A stretch of 64,000 nt of DNA from Curtobacterium sp. MMLR14_010 (GTDB taxonomy: Bacteria > Actinomycetota > Actinomycetes > Actinomycetales > Microbacteriaceae). A program made the translations under genes and the position numbers. Of the stretch, positions 53,656 through 62,231 are shown piece by piece (the stretch's first letter is position 1; every line of letters starts with the position of its first letter). The stretch lies in the NCBI RefSeq assembly GCF_001865015.1, contig NZ_MJGV01000022.1, forward strand, positions 1-64,000, read 5' to 3'. The notes below the pieces were generated by a model. It was not told where the DNA came from. It worked only from the letters and a program-made list of their open reading frames with translations, and did not search any database.

Positions 53656-54558
53656 CTACGCGGACCTCCCGAGGAGCGCCGCCAGGTGTGCCAGCGCCGC
53701 AGACCGGTGCACGGTCAGGTCGGTCCGCGTCCAGCGCAACACCGTCCACCCGAGTCGCTCGAGTTCGCGGTACCGGCGGATGTCGGCGGCCCACTGGTCG
53801 GGGCCCGTGCGGTGGTGGTCGCCCTCGTACTCGAGCACCACCCGGTGCTCGGGCCAGGCCATGTCGACACGGCCGACGAAGAACCCGTGCTCGTCGTGCA
53901 CGTCGACCTGGAGCTGCGGCTCGGGGAGCCCGGCACGGACGATCACGAGTCGGCAGCGGGTCTCCTGTGGCGACCCTGCCCCGACGCGGACGAGGTCGAG
54001 CGCGGCTCGGAGCCGACGGGCTCCACGACACGAGCCATGCAGCGCCAGCACCCTCCGGAGTTCCTCGACGCCCGTGCGGCAGGCGCTGGACGTGACCACG
54101 GCATCCCCGAGCACCACGAGGTCGTCGAGCTCCAGCAGCGCGCCGCACTCGACCCACATCGACGCCGGGGTGCTGGCCGGCATGCCCCAGCGCTGCCGGA
54201 CCTCCGCGCGCTCGGGATCAGCGCGGTGCCCGACGACGTTCATCCGCCGCATCGGTGCTGCCGGCCGGACGCTGGTGACGTGCACCCGGTCGTCGTCCTG
54301 GTGCTCGCGCGGGAGTGGGAGTTCCCAGAGCCGCGCGGCCGACGTGTGGCTGACGAACTGCCCGGGCAGCAGGACCGGTCGGAAAGCACGGATGCGCGCG
54401 ATGCCCTGCGGCGGGGCGGTACTGCTCCAGCGGATGGACCGCGTCGGGCGTTCCAGGTCGTGGCGGCGCAGGCGCTCCCGCGAGACCCCGGCTCGGTCGG
54501 CGGCACCGACGTCGAACGGGCGTCCCCGCAACGCGGGTGGCAGTGGTCGTGATCGCAT
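53656..54558 (-). CDS. DUF559 (Vsr-like endonuclease fold) protein with AbiEi-like N-terminus
   Basis: 300 residues. The C-terminal third is a DUF559 domain of the very-short-patch-repair endonuclease fold: FFVGRVDMAWPEHRVVLEYEGD carries D and E-x-E candidates, followed by DIRRYRELERLGWTVLRW. The N-terminus has an HTH-like segment (AGVSRERLRRHDLERP) and FVSHTSAARLWELPL, as in AbiEi-type antitoxin-related proteins. Many Microbacteriaceae carry several such proteins, of unknown role. The ATG at 54558 was chosen because the residues upstream are low-complexity. Confidence 0.75.
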   Translation of the reverse strand: MRSRPLPPALRGRPFDVGAADRAGVSRERLRRHDLERPTRSIRWSSTAPPQGIARIRAFRPVLLPGQFVSHTSAARLWELPLPREHQDDDRVHVTSVRPAAPMRRMNVVGHRADPERAEVRQRWGMPASTPASMWVECGALLELDDLVVLGDAVVTSSACRTGVEELRRVLALHGSCRGARRLRAALDLVRVGAGSPQETRCRLVIVRAGLPEPQLQVDVHDEHGFFVGRVDMAWPEHRVVLEYEGDHHRTGPDQWAADIRRYRELERLGWTVLRWTRTDLTVHRSAALAHLAALLGRSA

Positions 54559-54711
54559 CCCGCCACTCTGCGAGGCGTTGGACGCGCCCACCTGCCGGAG
54601 CCGCGCCGCTGTGGACGACGCGCACCGAGCCTCCCGTGTGGAGGGATGCCGAACCCGCGCCCACGCACGCGCCGCGCCCACGCCCGCGCATCGAGGGCGA
54701 ACGAGAGACGC

Positions 54712-56163
54712 CTACCCGCGCGCCTTCTGCGTGTAGATCGCGCCCGTGGAGAAGTCCTCCTCGAGCTGTTCCAGCGAGCGGCCGTTCGTCTCCGGCACCT
54801 TCGTGATCGCGAAGACCAGCGCCAGGGCGTTGAGCACCGCGAAGATGAAGAACGTCGTCGAGATGCCCGTCGCGCTCACCACGATCGGGAACAGCGTCGA
54901 CACCGCGAAGTTCGTCAGCCAGAGGATGAGCACCGTCAGCCCCATGCCCACGCCGCGGAGCTTGAGCGGGAAGATCTCGGAGAGCATCAGCCAGACCAGA
55001 GGTCCGATCGTGCCCTGCATCGTGCCGACGAAGCAGATGACGAACACGAGCACGACGACCGCGCGCAGCGTGCCCTCGGGCAGGACGAGCGACGACAGGC
55101 CGATCAGCAGGTGGAACACGGTCGTGCCCGTGAACCCGAAGACCAGCATCGTGCGCCGCCCGAAGCGGTTGATGACCCGCAGCGCCACGACCATCGCGAG
55201 CACGGCGATGATGCCCGAGCCGACGTTGGCGATGAGGGCCGTCGAACCGGAGAACCCGGACTCGGTGAGCACCTGCGTGCCGTAGTACATGATCGAGTTG
55301 ATCCCGGTGAGCTGCTGCGCGACGGCCAGCCCGATCCCGATGAACAGGATCTTGCGCAGCCACGGCGCCGCCAGCAGGTCGCTGATGCGGGCGCGCTTGG
55401 CCTCGGCCTCCTGCGCGGCGAGCTCCTCGACCTCGGCCATCTCGGCCTCGGCCCGGTCGTCGGCGCGGATCTGCTTGAGCACGGCGAGTGCGTCCTCGCG
55501 CCGACCCTTGCCGAGCAGCCAGCGCGGGCTCTCGGGGACGGTGAACATCCCGATGAACAGGGCGATCGCCGGCAGCACCGCGACGGACAGCATGTAGCGC
55601 CAGACGTTGCCGTCCTCGCTCCAGATCGTGCCGATGACCGCGTTGATGGCGAACGCCGCGAGCTGCCCCGTGACGATCATCAGCTCGTTGCGGCTGACCA
55701 GCCCGCCGCGGTTCTCGGTGGGGGCGAGCTCGGCGAGGAACACCGGCACCGTGACCGACGCACCGCCGACCGCGACGCCGAGGAAGAGCCGCGACACCAT
55801 CAGGAACTCCCACGACGGTGCGAGGACGCAGGCCACCGCGGCGAGGAAGAACAGCACCGCCAGGGTGTTGATCGTGGGCTTGCGGCCCCAGGCGTCGGAG
55901 ATGCGTCCGATGAAGAACGCGCCGATCGCCGCCCCGATCAGGATGGACGAGGTCATGAAGCCCTCGGCCGTGGGGTTCGGCACGAAGCCCGAGTCGAGCA
56001 TCGGCTGCAGGGCACCGTTGATGACGCCGGTGTCGTACCCGAAGAGCAGCCCACCGAAGGTCGCGATGACCGCGACGATGCCGAGGCGCTTGGTGTGCGG
56101 GCCGTTCACGAGCGGGGGCAGTGCCCCCGTTCCGGGTGCTGGGCTGGTCTGCGCGGTTGCCAC
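54712..56163 (-). CDS. Sugar porter family MFS transporter
   Basis: This 483-aa, 12-helix proton symporter imports a sugar. Family signatures are GYDTGVINGALQ (first helix), RISDAWGRKP (motif A), PESPRWLLGKGR (helix 6 end), QQLTGINSIMYYG (helix 7) and PETNGRSLEQLEEDF at the end. The start GTG 56163 is preferred because GGAGG lies 4 nt upstream; the ATG at 56229 lacks any ribosome-binding site. It is divergent from a LacI regulator, which probably controls it. The transported sugar is unknown. Confidence 0.9.
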   Translation of the reverse strand: MATAQTSPAPGTGALPPLVNGPHTKRLGIVAVIATFGGLLFGYDTGVINGALQPMLDSGFVPNPTAEGFMTSSILIGAAIGAFFIGRISDAWGRKPTINTLAVLFFLAAVACVLAPSWEFLMVSRLFLGVAVGGASVTVPVFLAELAPTENRGGLVSRNELMIVTGQLAAFAINAVIGTIWSEDGNVWRYMLSVAVLPAIALFIGMFTVPESPRWLLGKGRREDALAVLKQIRADDRAEAEMAEVEELAAQEAEAKRARISDLLAAPWLRKILFIGIGLAVAQQLTGINSIMYYGTQVLTESGFSGSTALIANVGSGIIAVLAMVVALRVINRFGRRTMLVFGFTGTTVFHLLIGLSSLVLPEGTLRAVVVLVFVICFVGTMQGTIGPLVWLMLSEIFPLKLRGVGMGLTVLILWLTNFAVSTLFPIVVSATGISTTFFIFAVLNALALVFAITKVPETNGRSLEQLEEDFSTGAIYTQKARG

Positions 56164-56182
56164 TTGTCCTCCGTTGGTCAAG

Positions 56183-56193
56183 GAAACGGTCTC
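56183..56193. promoter_or_regulatory. Possible LacI-family operator in the leader of the sugar porter gene
   Basis: GAAACGGTCTC is an imperfect match to the CG-centred palindromes bound by LacI-family proteins and lies about 20 bp upstream of the chosen start of the sugar porter. The symmetry is weak, so this is only suggestive. Confidence 0.25.
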
Positions 56194-56355
56194 ACGCCGG
56201 GCAGGGGTGCTGCGCCGCCGCGGGCTCATGTCATGACAATAAGACCAACTCCGCGAAAAGGAAAACCCCCGATCAGCGTTGGAGCGCGCCATCAGCATCG
56301 ACACCACCCCAGGACACCCCGCTACGATCGGGACACCCGAGCCGAGAGGTCGATG

Positions 56356-57360
56356 ATGACTGTGGGAGACACAAGACCAGCGACGATCTACGACGTCGCC
56401 GCCCGAGCAGGGGTGTCGAAGTCGCTCGTCTCCCTCGTGCTGCAGCGATCTCCGCGCGTGAGCGACCAGCGCCGCGCGGCCGTGCTCCAGGCGATCCAGG
56501 AGCTCGACTACCGCCCCTCCACCGCCGCCGTCTCGCTCGCGGGCACCCGCAGCCGGACCATCGGCGTCGTGCTCGACGACTTCCGCAACCAGTGGTTCGT
56601 CGACCTGCTGACGGGGCTCCGCGAGTCCCTGCAGGACCAGGGCCACCGCCTCGTCGTCGCCGACCGCTTCCTCAACACCGGGCTCGACGCCTCACCGGTC
56701 GAGGGCTTCCTCTCGATGCGCGTCGAGGGCATCGTCATCGCCGGCGAACCCGACACCGACCTCGCCGTCCCCGCGTCCACCCCGATCGTCATCGCCGGCG
56801 GCCGTGCCGTGATCCCCCGCGCCGACACCGTCGCGAACGACGACCGCGCCGGCGGCCGGATGGCCGCCGAGCACCTGCTCGGCCTCGGCCACACCGTGCT
56901 CGGCTTCGTCGGTGCGCGGTCCGCAGCCGCCGTCGAGCGGCGGGCCGGCTTCGAAGCCGGGGTCGCGGACGCCCGCACCGGCGCGACGGTCGTCACCACG
57001 ATCCTCCCGGAGGAGCTGACGGAGGACGCCGGCATGCGCGCCGCCCGCGCGCTCTTCGACGAGCACCCCGACGTCACCGCGGTCTTCGCGGCCAACGACG
57101 TGATGGCGCTCGGCGCGATGTCGGAGCTGGCCGCTCGCGGCCTGCGCGTGCCGGAGGACGTCTCGGTCATCGGCTACGACGACACCCCGATCGCCGCGAC
57201 GCGGTTCGTCGGCCTGACGAGCATCGACGACCGCAGTGTCGAGATCGGCCGCGGGGCCGGCGAGCGCCTGCTCGCACGGATCGCCGACCCGGGCCTCGTC
57301 GCCACCGAGGTCCTCGTCGAACCCCACCTGGTCGCGCGCCGCACGACCGCCACGCGCTGA
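56356..57360 (+). CDS. LacI family transcriptional regulator
   Basis: About 334 residues: LacI-type HTH ATIYDVAARAGVSKSLVSLV with hinge helix at the N-terminus (RPSTAAVSLAGTRSRTIGVV), then a periplasmic-binding-like effector domain. Effector-domain features include ADTVANDDRAGGRMAAEHLL, AVFAANDVMALGAM and SVIGYDDTPIA. ATG 56356 follows GAGAGG by 6 nt, better than the adjacent ATG 56353. It is divergent from the sugar porter and likely represses it when no sugar is bound. Confidence 0.9.
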   Translation: MTVGDTRPATIYDVAARAGVSKSLVSLVLQRSPRVSDQRRAAVLQAIQELDYRPSTAAVSLAGTRSRTIGVVLDDFRNQWFVDLLTGLRESLQDQGHRLVVADRFLNTGLDASPVEGFLSMRVEGIVIAGEPDTDLAVPASTPIVIAGGRAVIPRADTVANDDRAGGRMAAEHLLGLGHTVLGFVGARSAAAVERRAGFEAGVADARTGATVVTTILPEELTEDAGMRAARALFDEHPDVTAVFAANDVMALGAMSELAARGLRVPEDVSVIGYDDTPIAATRFVGLTSIDDRSVEIGRGAGERLLARIADPGLVATEVLVEPHLVARRTTATR

Positions 57361-57382
57361 CCCACACCCGGCCAGGAGGCCC

Positions 57383-57411
57383 GACCCGCGTCCGTCACGC
57401 CGGCGTGGGTC
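57383..57411. terminator. Weak hairpin between convergent genes
   Basis: GACCCGCG (57383-57390) pairs with CGTGGGTC (57404-57411) with one mismatch. It is preceded by CAGGAGGC, the left half of the GGAGGC family, but the right half is missing, so it looks like a decayed copy. Confidence 0.35.
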
Positions 57412-57426
57412 CCCGACGTGGTCGGC

Positions 57427-58089
57427 TCAGGGCGTCGCGTGCCGGACGATCCACGTGTGCATGATGATCGCAGCGGCCGCCGAGGCGTTGATGCTCCGCG
57501 TCGACCCGAACTGGGCGATCTCGAGGTGGCCGTCCGCGCCGGCGACGGCCTCGTCGGTCAGCCCGGGGCCCTCCTGCCCGAACAGGAACACGCAGCGCTC
57601 CGGGACCTCGGCGGTCTCGATCCGCTCGGCGCCCGGGGTGTTGTCGATCGCGATCACGGGGCGTCCCTCGGCGCGCATGGCTTCGAGGAACGCGGCCACG
57701 TCCGGGTGGTTCCGCACGTGCTGGTAGCGGTCGGTGACCATCGCGCCGCGGCGGTTCCAGCGACGGCGCCCGATGATGTGCACGGTGCCGGCCAGGAACG
57801 CGTTGGCGCTCCGCACGATCGACCCGATGTTGAGGTCGTGCTGCCAGTTCTCGATCGCCACGTCGAACCCGTGCCGGCGGGTGTCGAGGTCGGCGACGAT
57901 GGCCTCCATCGACCAGTACCGGTAGGCGTCGACGACGTTCCGGGTGTCGCCGTCCCGCAGCAGCTCGGGGTCGAGCCGGGGGTCGTCGGGCCAGGGCTCC
58001 GGGTGCGGGCCGACCCCGTTCGTGGTGCGCTCGTGCGAGGGCTCAGGCGCTGGCGCTGGCGCGGGCTCGGGCGCTGGCTGGTCGGTCAC
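57427..58089 (-). CDS. SpoU/TrmH family RNA methyltransferase
   Basis: This 220-aa SPOUT enzyme 2'-O-methylates rRNA or tRNA using S-adenosylmethionine. The three motifs are intact: NIGSIVRSANAF (motif 1), FLFGQEGPGLT (motif 2) and GSTRSINASAAAAI (motif 3). The first 20 or so residues are a Pro/Ala repeat (APEPAPAPAPEP) and probably disordered. The GTG overlaps the stop of the TetR gene (GTGA). Which RNA is modified cannot be deduced. Confidence 0.88.
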   Translation of the reverse strand: MTDQPAPEPAPAPAPEPSHERTTNGVGPHPEPWPDDPRLDPELLRDGDTRNVVDAYRYWSMEAIVADLDTRRHGFDVAIENWQHDLNIGSIVRSANAFLAGTVHIIGRRRWNRRGAMVTDRYQHVRNHPDVAAFLEAMRAEGRPVIAIDNTPGAERIETAEVPERCVFLFGQEGPGLTDEAVAGADGHLEIAQFGSTRSINASAAAAIIMHTWIVRHATP

Positions 58090-58775
58090 GACTCCGAGGG
58101 TACGGCGGCCACGGAGCCCACGGCGGCCACCCGCGCCTCGATGCCCGCGAGCAGGATGTCGAGCCCGAGCGCGAACCGGTCGTCGTAGGAGTGCTCGCCG
58201 AGGATCTCCCCCACGAGCTGCTGCCGCTCCGGGCGTCCGGCCTCGGAGTCGCCCCGCCCGACCTGGACGCCGGCGTGCCCCACCACGAAGTCGTAGACGA
58301 CGAAGAACGTGTACATCGCCTCGGCGTCGGGCAGCCCGGCGGCACGCAGCGCCTCCACCACGGCGGCCAGGACGACGTCCGACTCGCTCGACACCAGCGG
58401 CGCCCGGCGGCTGTGCGACTCGAGCACGAGCGGGTGCGTGGTCATCAGCTCGCGGAAGGTCACGGCGAAGGTCCTGACGACGTCCTGCCACGCGTCCGGC
58501 CAGACGAACGTCGCGGTGAACTCGTCGACGGTGCGGCGGACGAGCTCGGCGTGCAGGTCGTCGAGTCCGCCGATCGTCCGGTGCACGGTCATCGGGGCGA
58601 CGCCGAGCCGGAGCCCGAGTGCGCGGAAGGACAGTCGGTCGAGGCCGTCCTCGTTCGCGATGGCGGTCGCGGCGTCCACCACCTGCTCGCGGCTCAGGAC
58701 GTTCGGGCGCCCGCGCCGACGCGGCTGGGTCGCGGGACCAGGGGACGTGGCCGTGGCGGTCGGGTCGACGAGCAC
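58086..58775 (-). CDS. TetR family transcriptional regulator (TetR_C type)
   Basis: 229 residues: a disordered start, HTH (VVDAATAIANEDGLDRLSFR, then LGVAPMTVHRTIGG), and a C-terminal domain like that of class TetR repressors. In that domain, MYTFFVVYDFVVGHAGVQ marks the ligand helices. The GTG at 58775 sits just after GAGGAGGAG, a strong ribosome-binding site. It is the first gene of a pair with the RNA methyltransferase, which overlaps its stop. The regulated target is not evident. Confidence 0.85.
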   Translation of the reverse strand: MLVDPTATATSPGPATQPRRRGRPNVLSREQVVDAATAIANEDGLDRLSFRALGLRLGVAPMTVHRTIGGLDDLHAELVRRTVDEFTATFVWPDAWQDVVRTFAVTFRELMTTHPLVLESHSRRAPLVSSESDVVLAAVVEALRAAGLPDAEAMYTFFVVYDFVVGHAGVQVGRGDSEAGRPERQQLVGEILGEHSYDDRFALGLDILLAGIEARVAAVGSVAAVPSES

Positions 58776-58869
58776 GAGCTCCTCCTCGGATCGGGACTGT
58801 CCGGACGACCCTAGCGAGGTCGTTCTCGGCGCACCTGAGCGTGGCAGGGACGGCCAGTAGGGTGAGCCC

Positions 58870-59667
58870 ATGGCATCCCGCGACGAGGTCGAGTGCTGGC
58901 TGACGGACATGGACGGCGTGCTCGTGCACGAGAACCACGCGCTGCCAGGAGCACCTGAGCTGATCCAGCAGTGGCTCGACGAGGGCACCGAGTTCCTGGT
59001 GCTCACGAACAACTCGATCTTCACCCCGCGCGACCTCAGCGCCCGGCTCCGCGGGTCCGGCATCCACGTGCCCGAGGACCGCATCTGGACCTCCGCCCTC
59101 GCGACCGCTGACTTCTGCAAGTCCCAGATGCCCGGCGGCTCGGCGTTCGTGATCGGCGAAGCGGGCATGACCACCGCCCTGCACGAGGCCGGCTTCATCA
59201 TGACCGAGACCTCGCCCGACTACGTCGTCGTCGGCGAGACCCGCAACTACTCGTTCGAGGCGATCACGAAGGCCGTCCGCCTGATCCTCGGCGGCGCCCG
59301 CTTCATCGTCACGAACCCCGACGCGACGGGCCCGAGCGCCGAGGGCGTCCTGCCGGCCACCGGGGCGATCGCCGCGATGATCGAGAAGGCCACGGGCAAG
59401 CAGCCCTACGTCGTCGGCAAGCCGAACCCGATGATGTTCCGCTCGGCGATGAACCGCATCGGCGCCCACTCGGAGAACACCGGCATGATCGGCGACCGGA
59501 TGGACACCGACGTGCAGGCCGGCATCGAGGCCGGGCTCCACACCGTGCTCGTCATGACCGGCATCAGCGACCAGGCCGAGATCGACCGCTACCCGTTCCG
59601 CCCGAGCGAGGTCATCTCCGGCGTCCACGAGCTCGTCCGCGCGGAGCCCATCGAAGTCGAGATGTAG
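58870..59667 (+). CDS. HAD-IIA family hydrolase (NagD-like phosphatase)
   Basis: This 265-aa sugar/nucleotide phosphatase of the haloacid dehalogenase superfamily has DMDGVLVH (13-20) with the nucleophile Asp13 and Asp15. FLVLTNNS is motif II, GKPNPMMF supplies the motif III lysine, and MIGDRMDTDV is motif IV. A type IIA cap lies between motifs II and III. Family members dephosphorylate sugar phosphates, UMP or 4-nitrophenyl phosphate-like substrates. It is followed after 4 bp by the methyltransferase gene, which is probably co-transcribed. Confidence 0.9.
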   Translation: MASRDEVECWLTDMDGVLVHENHALPGAPELIQQWLDEGTEFLVLTNNSIFTPRDLSARLRGSGIHVPEDRIWTSALATADFCKSQMPGGSAFVIGEAGMTTALHEAGFIMTETSPDYVVVGETRNYSFEAITKAVRLILGGARFIVTNPDATGPSAEGVLPATGAIAAMIEKATGKQPYVVGKPNPMMFRSAMNRIGAHSENTGMIGDRMDTDVQAGIEAGLHTVLVMTGISDQAEIDRYPFRPSEVISGVHELVRAEPIEVEM

Positions 59668-59671
59668 GACG

Positions 59672-60478
59672 GTGCGCTGGGACCCGGCCCGCTACGCGGC
59701 CTTCACGGACGAGCGGTCCCGACCGTTCCACGACCTGGTCGCCCGCATCAGTGGTCCCTTCCAGGACGGCCAGGAGGCTCCCCGTCGCGTCGTCGACCTG
59801 GGCTGCGGTCCCGGGGCCCTCACGGCCACCCTCGCTGACCGCTGGCCCACGGCGGACGTGGTCGGGGTCGACTCCTCGGCCGAGATGCTGGCAGACGCCG
59901 CACCGCTGGCGGCGGACCACCCCCGTCTGTCGTTCGAGCTCGGCGCGATCGAGGACTGGACACCCGGCCCCGAGGACGACGTCGTCGTGACGAACGCCGC
60001 GCTGCACTGGGTGCCGTCCCACACGACCCTGCTCCCTCGGTGGCTGGCCGCGATGCCCGACGGCGCCTGGTTCGCGATGCAGGTGCCCGGCAACTTCGAC
60101 TCCCCGTCGCACGCGCTCATGCGGGCCGTGGCTGCCGACGGCCCGTGGGCGCCGGCGCTCGACCGCGTGCTGCAGGCCGACCCGGTCCTCGACGGCGCCG
60201 GGTACCTCGACCTGTTCGCGTCGGCCGGCTTCGCGACGGTCGCGTGGGAGACCACCTACCTGCAGCTCCTGCCGGGCGAGGACCCCGTGCTCGCTTGGGT
60301 CCGGGGCACCGGGCTCCGGCCGGCCCTGGCCGCGCTCGACACCGCCGACCCGACGGGCACGACGACCGCCGCGTTCGAGGCCGCCTACGCCACCCGACTC
60401 CGCCAGGCCTATCCGAGCGGCCCCCACGGCACGGTCTACCCGTTCCGCCGCGTGTTCGCAGTCGGCCGCAAGCGCTGA
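59672..60478 (+). CDS. tam: Trans-aconitate 2-methyltransferase
   Basis: This 268-aa class I methyltransferase transfers a methyl group from S-adenosylmethionine to trans-aconitate, detoxifying an aconitase inhibitor. Features are the start WDPARYAAFTDERSRPFHDL, the SAM loop VDLGCGPGALTATL, and WFAMQVPGNFDSPSHALM, which is diagnostic of Tam. It starts with GTG at 59672, right after the HAD gene. A hairpin between it and the convergent protease gene ends the unit. Confidence 0.87.
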   Translation: MRWDPARYAAFTDERSRPFHDLVARISGPFQDGQEAPRRVVDLGCGPGALTATLADRWPTADVVGVDSSAEMLADAAPLAADHPRLSFELGAIEDWTPGPEDDVVVTNAALHWVPSHTTLLPRWLAAMPDGAWFAMQVPGNFDSPSHALMRAVAADGPWAPALDRVLQADPVLDGAGYLDLFASAGFATVAWETTYLQLLPGEDPVLAWVRGTGLRPALAALDTADPTGTTTAAFEAAYATRLRQAYPSGPHGTVYPFRRVFAVGRKR

Positions 60479-60520
60479 CTACCCGTACCGTGCCTGGCCG
60501 ACCACGACCACGACCACGAC

Positions 60521-60536
60521 CGGGCGATCGCGCCCG
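60521..60536. terminator. Hairpin between convergent genes
   Basis: CGGGCG (60521-60526) and CGCCCG (60531-60536) pair perfectly around ATCG. It lies 43 bp after tam and 4 bp before the stop of the CPBP gene, preceded by CGACCA repeats. Confidence 0.5.
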
Positions 60537-60539
60537 TGA

Positions 60540-61460
60540 TCACGACCTCGTGGACGCCGCCGGTGACCGGTCCGAGTCCTCGGCTGCAGCGAACAGCTCG
60601 GCGTCCGGGTTCCGCGGGACCTCGCGCCAGCGCCGACGGAGCCGCCGCGGGCGGTCGTCACGCCAGGACACGATGCCTCCGGCGACGATGCCGAACGCCA
60701 GGACCGCGAACGCGAACAGCCCGATGCCTCCGGCCGCGACGAGGTCGCCCGACCCCTGCCGCACGGTGGCGGAGACGGCGATCGAGCCGAAGTCCCAGAA
60801 GGCGTGGAGCAGCACGGGCAGCAGCAGACCGCGGCTCAGCCGTCGGGCGACGTAGAGCGTCGACCCGAACGACGCGGCGAAGACGACCTGGACCACCGTC
60901 GGGCCGATGCCGGCGCCGGCGAGCGCGTTCAGCAGGTGCAGCAGCCCGAAGAGCACGCAGGACACGATCCAGACGCCGAACTCGGGCAGGCGTCGGCGCA
61001 GTCCCACGAGCAGCACGCCGCGGGTCATCAGCTCCTCGAACACCCCGACGAACAGCACCCCGAGGGCGAGCAGCGCGAAGTAGTGCCACGGCAGCGCACC
61101 CCAGCCGACGAGCGGCAGCCGGACCAGGCAGACGACGACGATGAGCAGCGGGGCGATCCAGGCCCAGCGCGGACGGCCCCTCGTCGTGTCGACGGTCGCG
61201 ATGCGCCACCAGCCGAGCCCGGTGACGATGACGGCGAGCACCAGGGCCGCGATGCCCTCGGGGACGACGAGCGCGGAGACGACACTGTCGACCGTGAGCC
61301 CGAGCGAGGGGTAGTCGTCGCTCGGGCGGGCACGCCAGGCACTGACCGCTGCGAAGAGCACGAGCGGGGCCAGGCCGACGAGGAGCGACGGCGGGACGGG
61401 CCACCGACGACGGCGACGCCGGGTGGTCGTGGGATCGACGGGCATCCCTGTTTGTACCAT
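60540..61460 (-). CDS. CPBP family intramembrane metalloprotease
   Basis: About 306 residues, with an Arg-rich N-terminus and eight or so predicted helices. The CPBP core has FEELMTRGVLL with the paired glutamates and Arg, LFGLLHLLNALAG with the second-motif His, and LLHAFWDFG at the third site. The start is uncertain: ATG 61460 has GGAGG 11 nt upstream, while ATG 61445 has none. The start lies only 6 bp from that of the divergent DtxR/MntR gene, so their promoters must overlap. The function is unknown. Confidence 0.8.
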   Translation of the reverse strand: MVQTGMPVDPTTTRRRRRRWPVPPSLLVGLAPLVLFAAVSAWRARPSDDYPSLGLTVDSVVSALVVPEGIAALVLAVIVTGLGWWRIATVDTTRGRPRWAWIAPLLIVVVCLVRLPLVGWGALPWHYFALLALGVLFVGVFEELMTRGVLLVGLRRRLPEFGVWIVSCVLFGLLHLLNALAGAGIGPTVVQVVFAASFGSTLYVARRLSRGLLLPVLLHAFWDFGSIAVSATVRQGSGDLVAAGGIGLFAFAVLAFGIVAGGIVSWRDDRPRRLRRRWREVPRNPDAELFAAAEDSDRSPAASTRS

Positions 61461-61466
61461 TGCGGT

Positions 61467-62156
61467 ATGCGCCTCCCTCAGCTCTCCACCATGGCGGAGG
61501 ACTACGTCAAGCTGATCTGGAAGGCCGCCGAGCGCGGCGACCCGGGCATCGCGACGCGGGACATCGCCGCTGCGCTCGGGGTGTCGGCGTCGACGGTGTC
61601 CGGCAACCTCCGGAAGCTCGACCGCGACGGCCTCATCGAGCACACCCCGTACTACGGCGTGGTGCTCACCCCGCTCGGGCACCAGGTCGCCGTGGCGATG
61701 GTCCGACGACACCGGCTCATCGAGTCCTTCCTGGTCGACCGGCTCGGGTACTCGTGGGACGAGGTCCACACCGAGGCCGAGGCGCTCGAGCACGCGGTGT
61801 CGGAGACCTTCCTCGACCGGGTCGACGCCGACCTCGGGCACCCGACCCACGACCCCCACGGTGACCCGATCCCCCGCGCCGACGGGTCCCTGCCGTCCTC
61901 ACCGGGCGCGCTGCTCACGACGGTGGTGCCCGGGGCGTGCGGCACCGTCGACCGGGTCTCCGACGACGACCCGTCCCTGCTGCGCTACTTCGACGAGCTC
62001 GGCGTGGGGCTCGGCACCCACCTCCGCGTGGAACAGGTGCGCGACTACGCCGGGGTGGTCGCCGTGGCGCGCCGGGACGCCGACGGCTCCGAGTCGCTCG
62101 TCGACCTGCCGGCAGCGGCCGCCGCGGCGATCTGGCTCGCGCCGGACGACGACTGA
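61467..62156 (+). CDS. DtxR/MntR family metal-dependent regulator
   Basis: This 229-aa regulator senses Mn(II) or Fe(II). It has the winged HTH (VKLIWKAAERGDPGIATRDI, GVSASTVSGNLRKL, GLIEHTPYYGVVLT), the metal-binding dimer helices (HRLIESFLVDRLGYSWDEVHTEAEALEHAVS, read in parts) and a C-terminal FeoA/SH3-like domain. TACCAT lies 6 nt before the ATG at 61467, so the mRNA may be leaderless. It may regulate the divergent CPBP protease. It is a different protein from the DtxR presumed to act at 10065-10083. Confidence 0.88.
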   Translation: MRLPQLSTMAEDYVKLIWKAAERGDPGIATRDIAAALGVSASTVSGNLRKLDRDGLIEHTPYYGVVLTPLGHQVAVAMVRRHRLIESFLVDRLGYSWDEVHTEAEALEHAVSETFLDRVDADLGHPTHDPHGDPIPRADGSLPSSPGALLTTVVPGACGTVDRVSDDDPSLLRYFDELGVGLGTHLRVEQVRDYAGVVAVARRDADGSESLVDLPAAAAAAIWLAPDDD

Positions 62157-62159
62157 CGC

Positions 62160-62215
62160 CGGCGGCCAGACGGCAGGCGTCCGCTGTCCGCACGGCAGGC
62201 GCCAGCCGGCCGCCG
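62160..62215. terminator. Possible terminator between convergent genes
   Basis: CGGCGGCC (62160-62167) and GGCCGCCG (62208-62215) are complementary but 40 nt apart, with ACGGCAGGCG repeated twice in the loop. It is placed correctly between the regulator and the HEAT-repeat gene, but weak. Confidence 0.3.
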
Positions 62216-62231
62216 TCGGCTGAGCGCCAGG

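Noticed and set aside
54688-54697. Third copy of the 61-bp palindrome
   Set aside because: Only ATCGAGGG is present; no second arm was found at the expected distance.
54646-56355. Long N-terminal extension of the LacI gene frame
   Set aside because: It runs antisense through the sugar porter gene; the HTH begins at 56356 with a ribosome-binding site.
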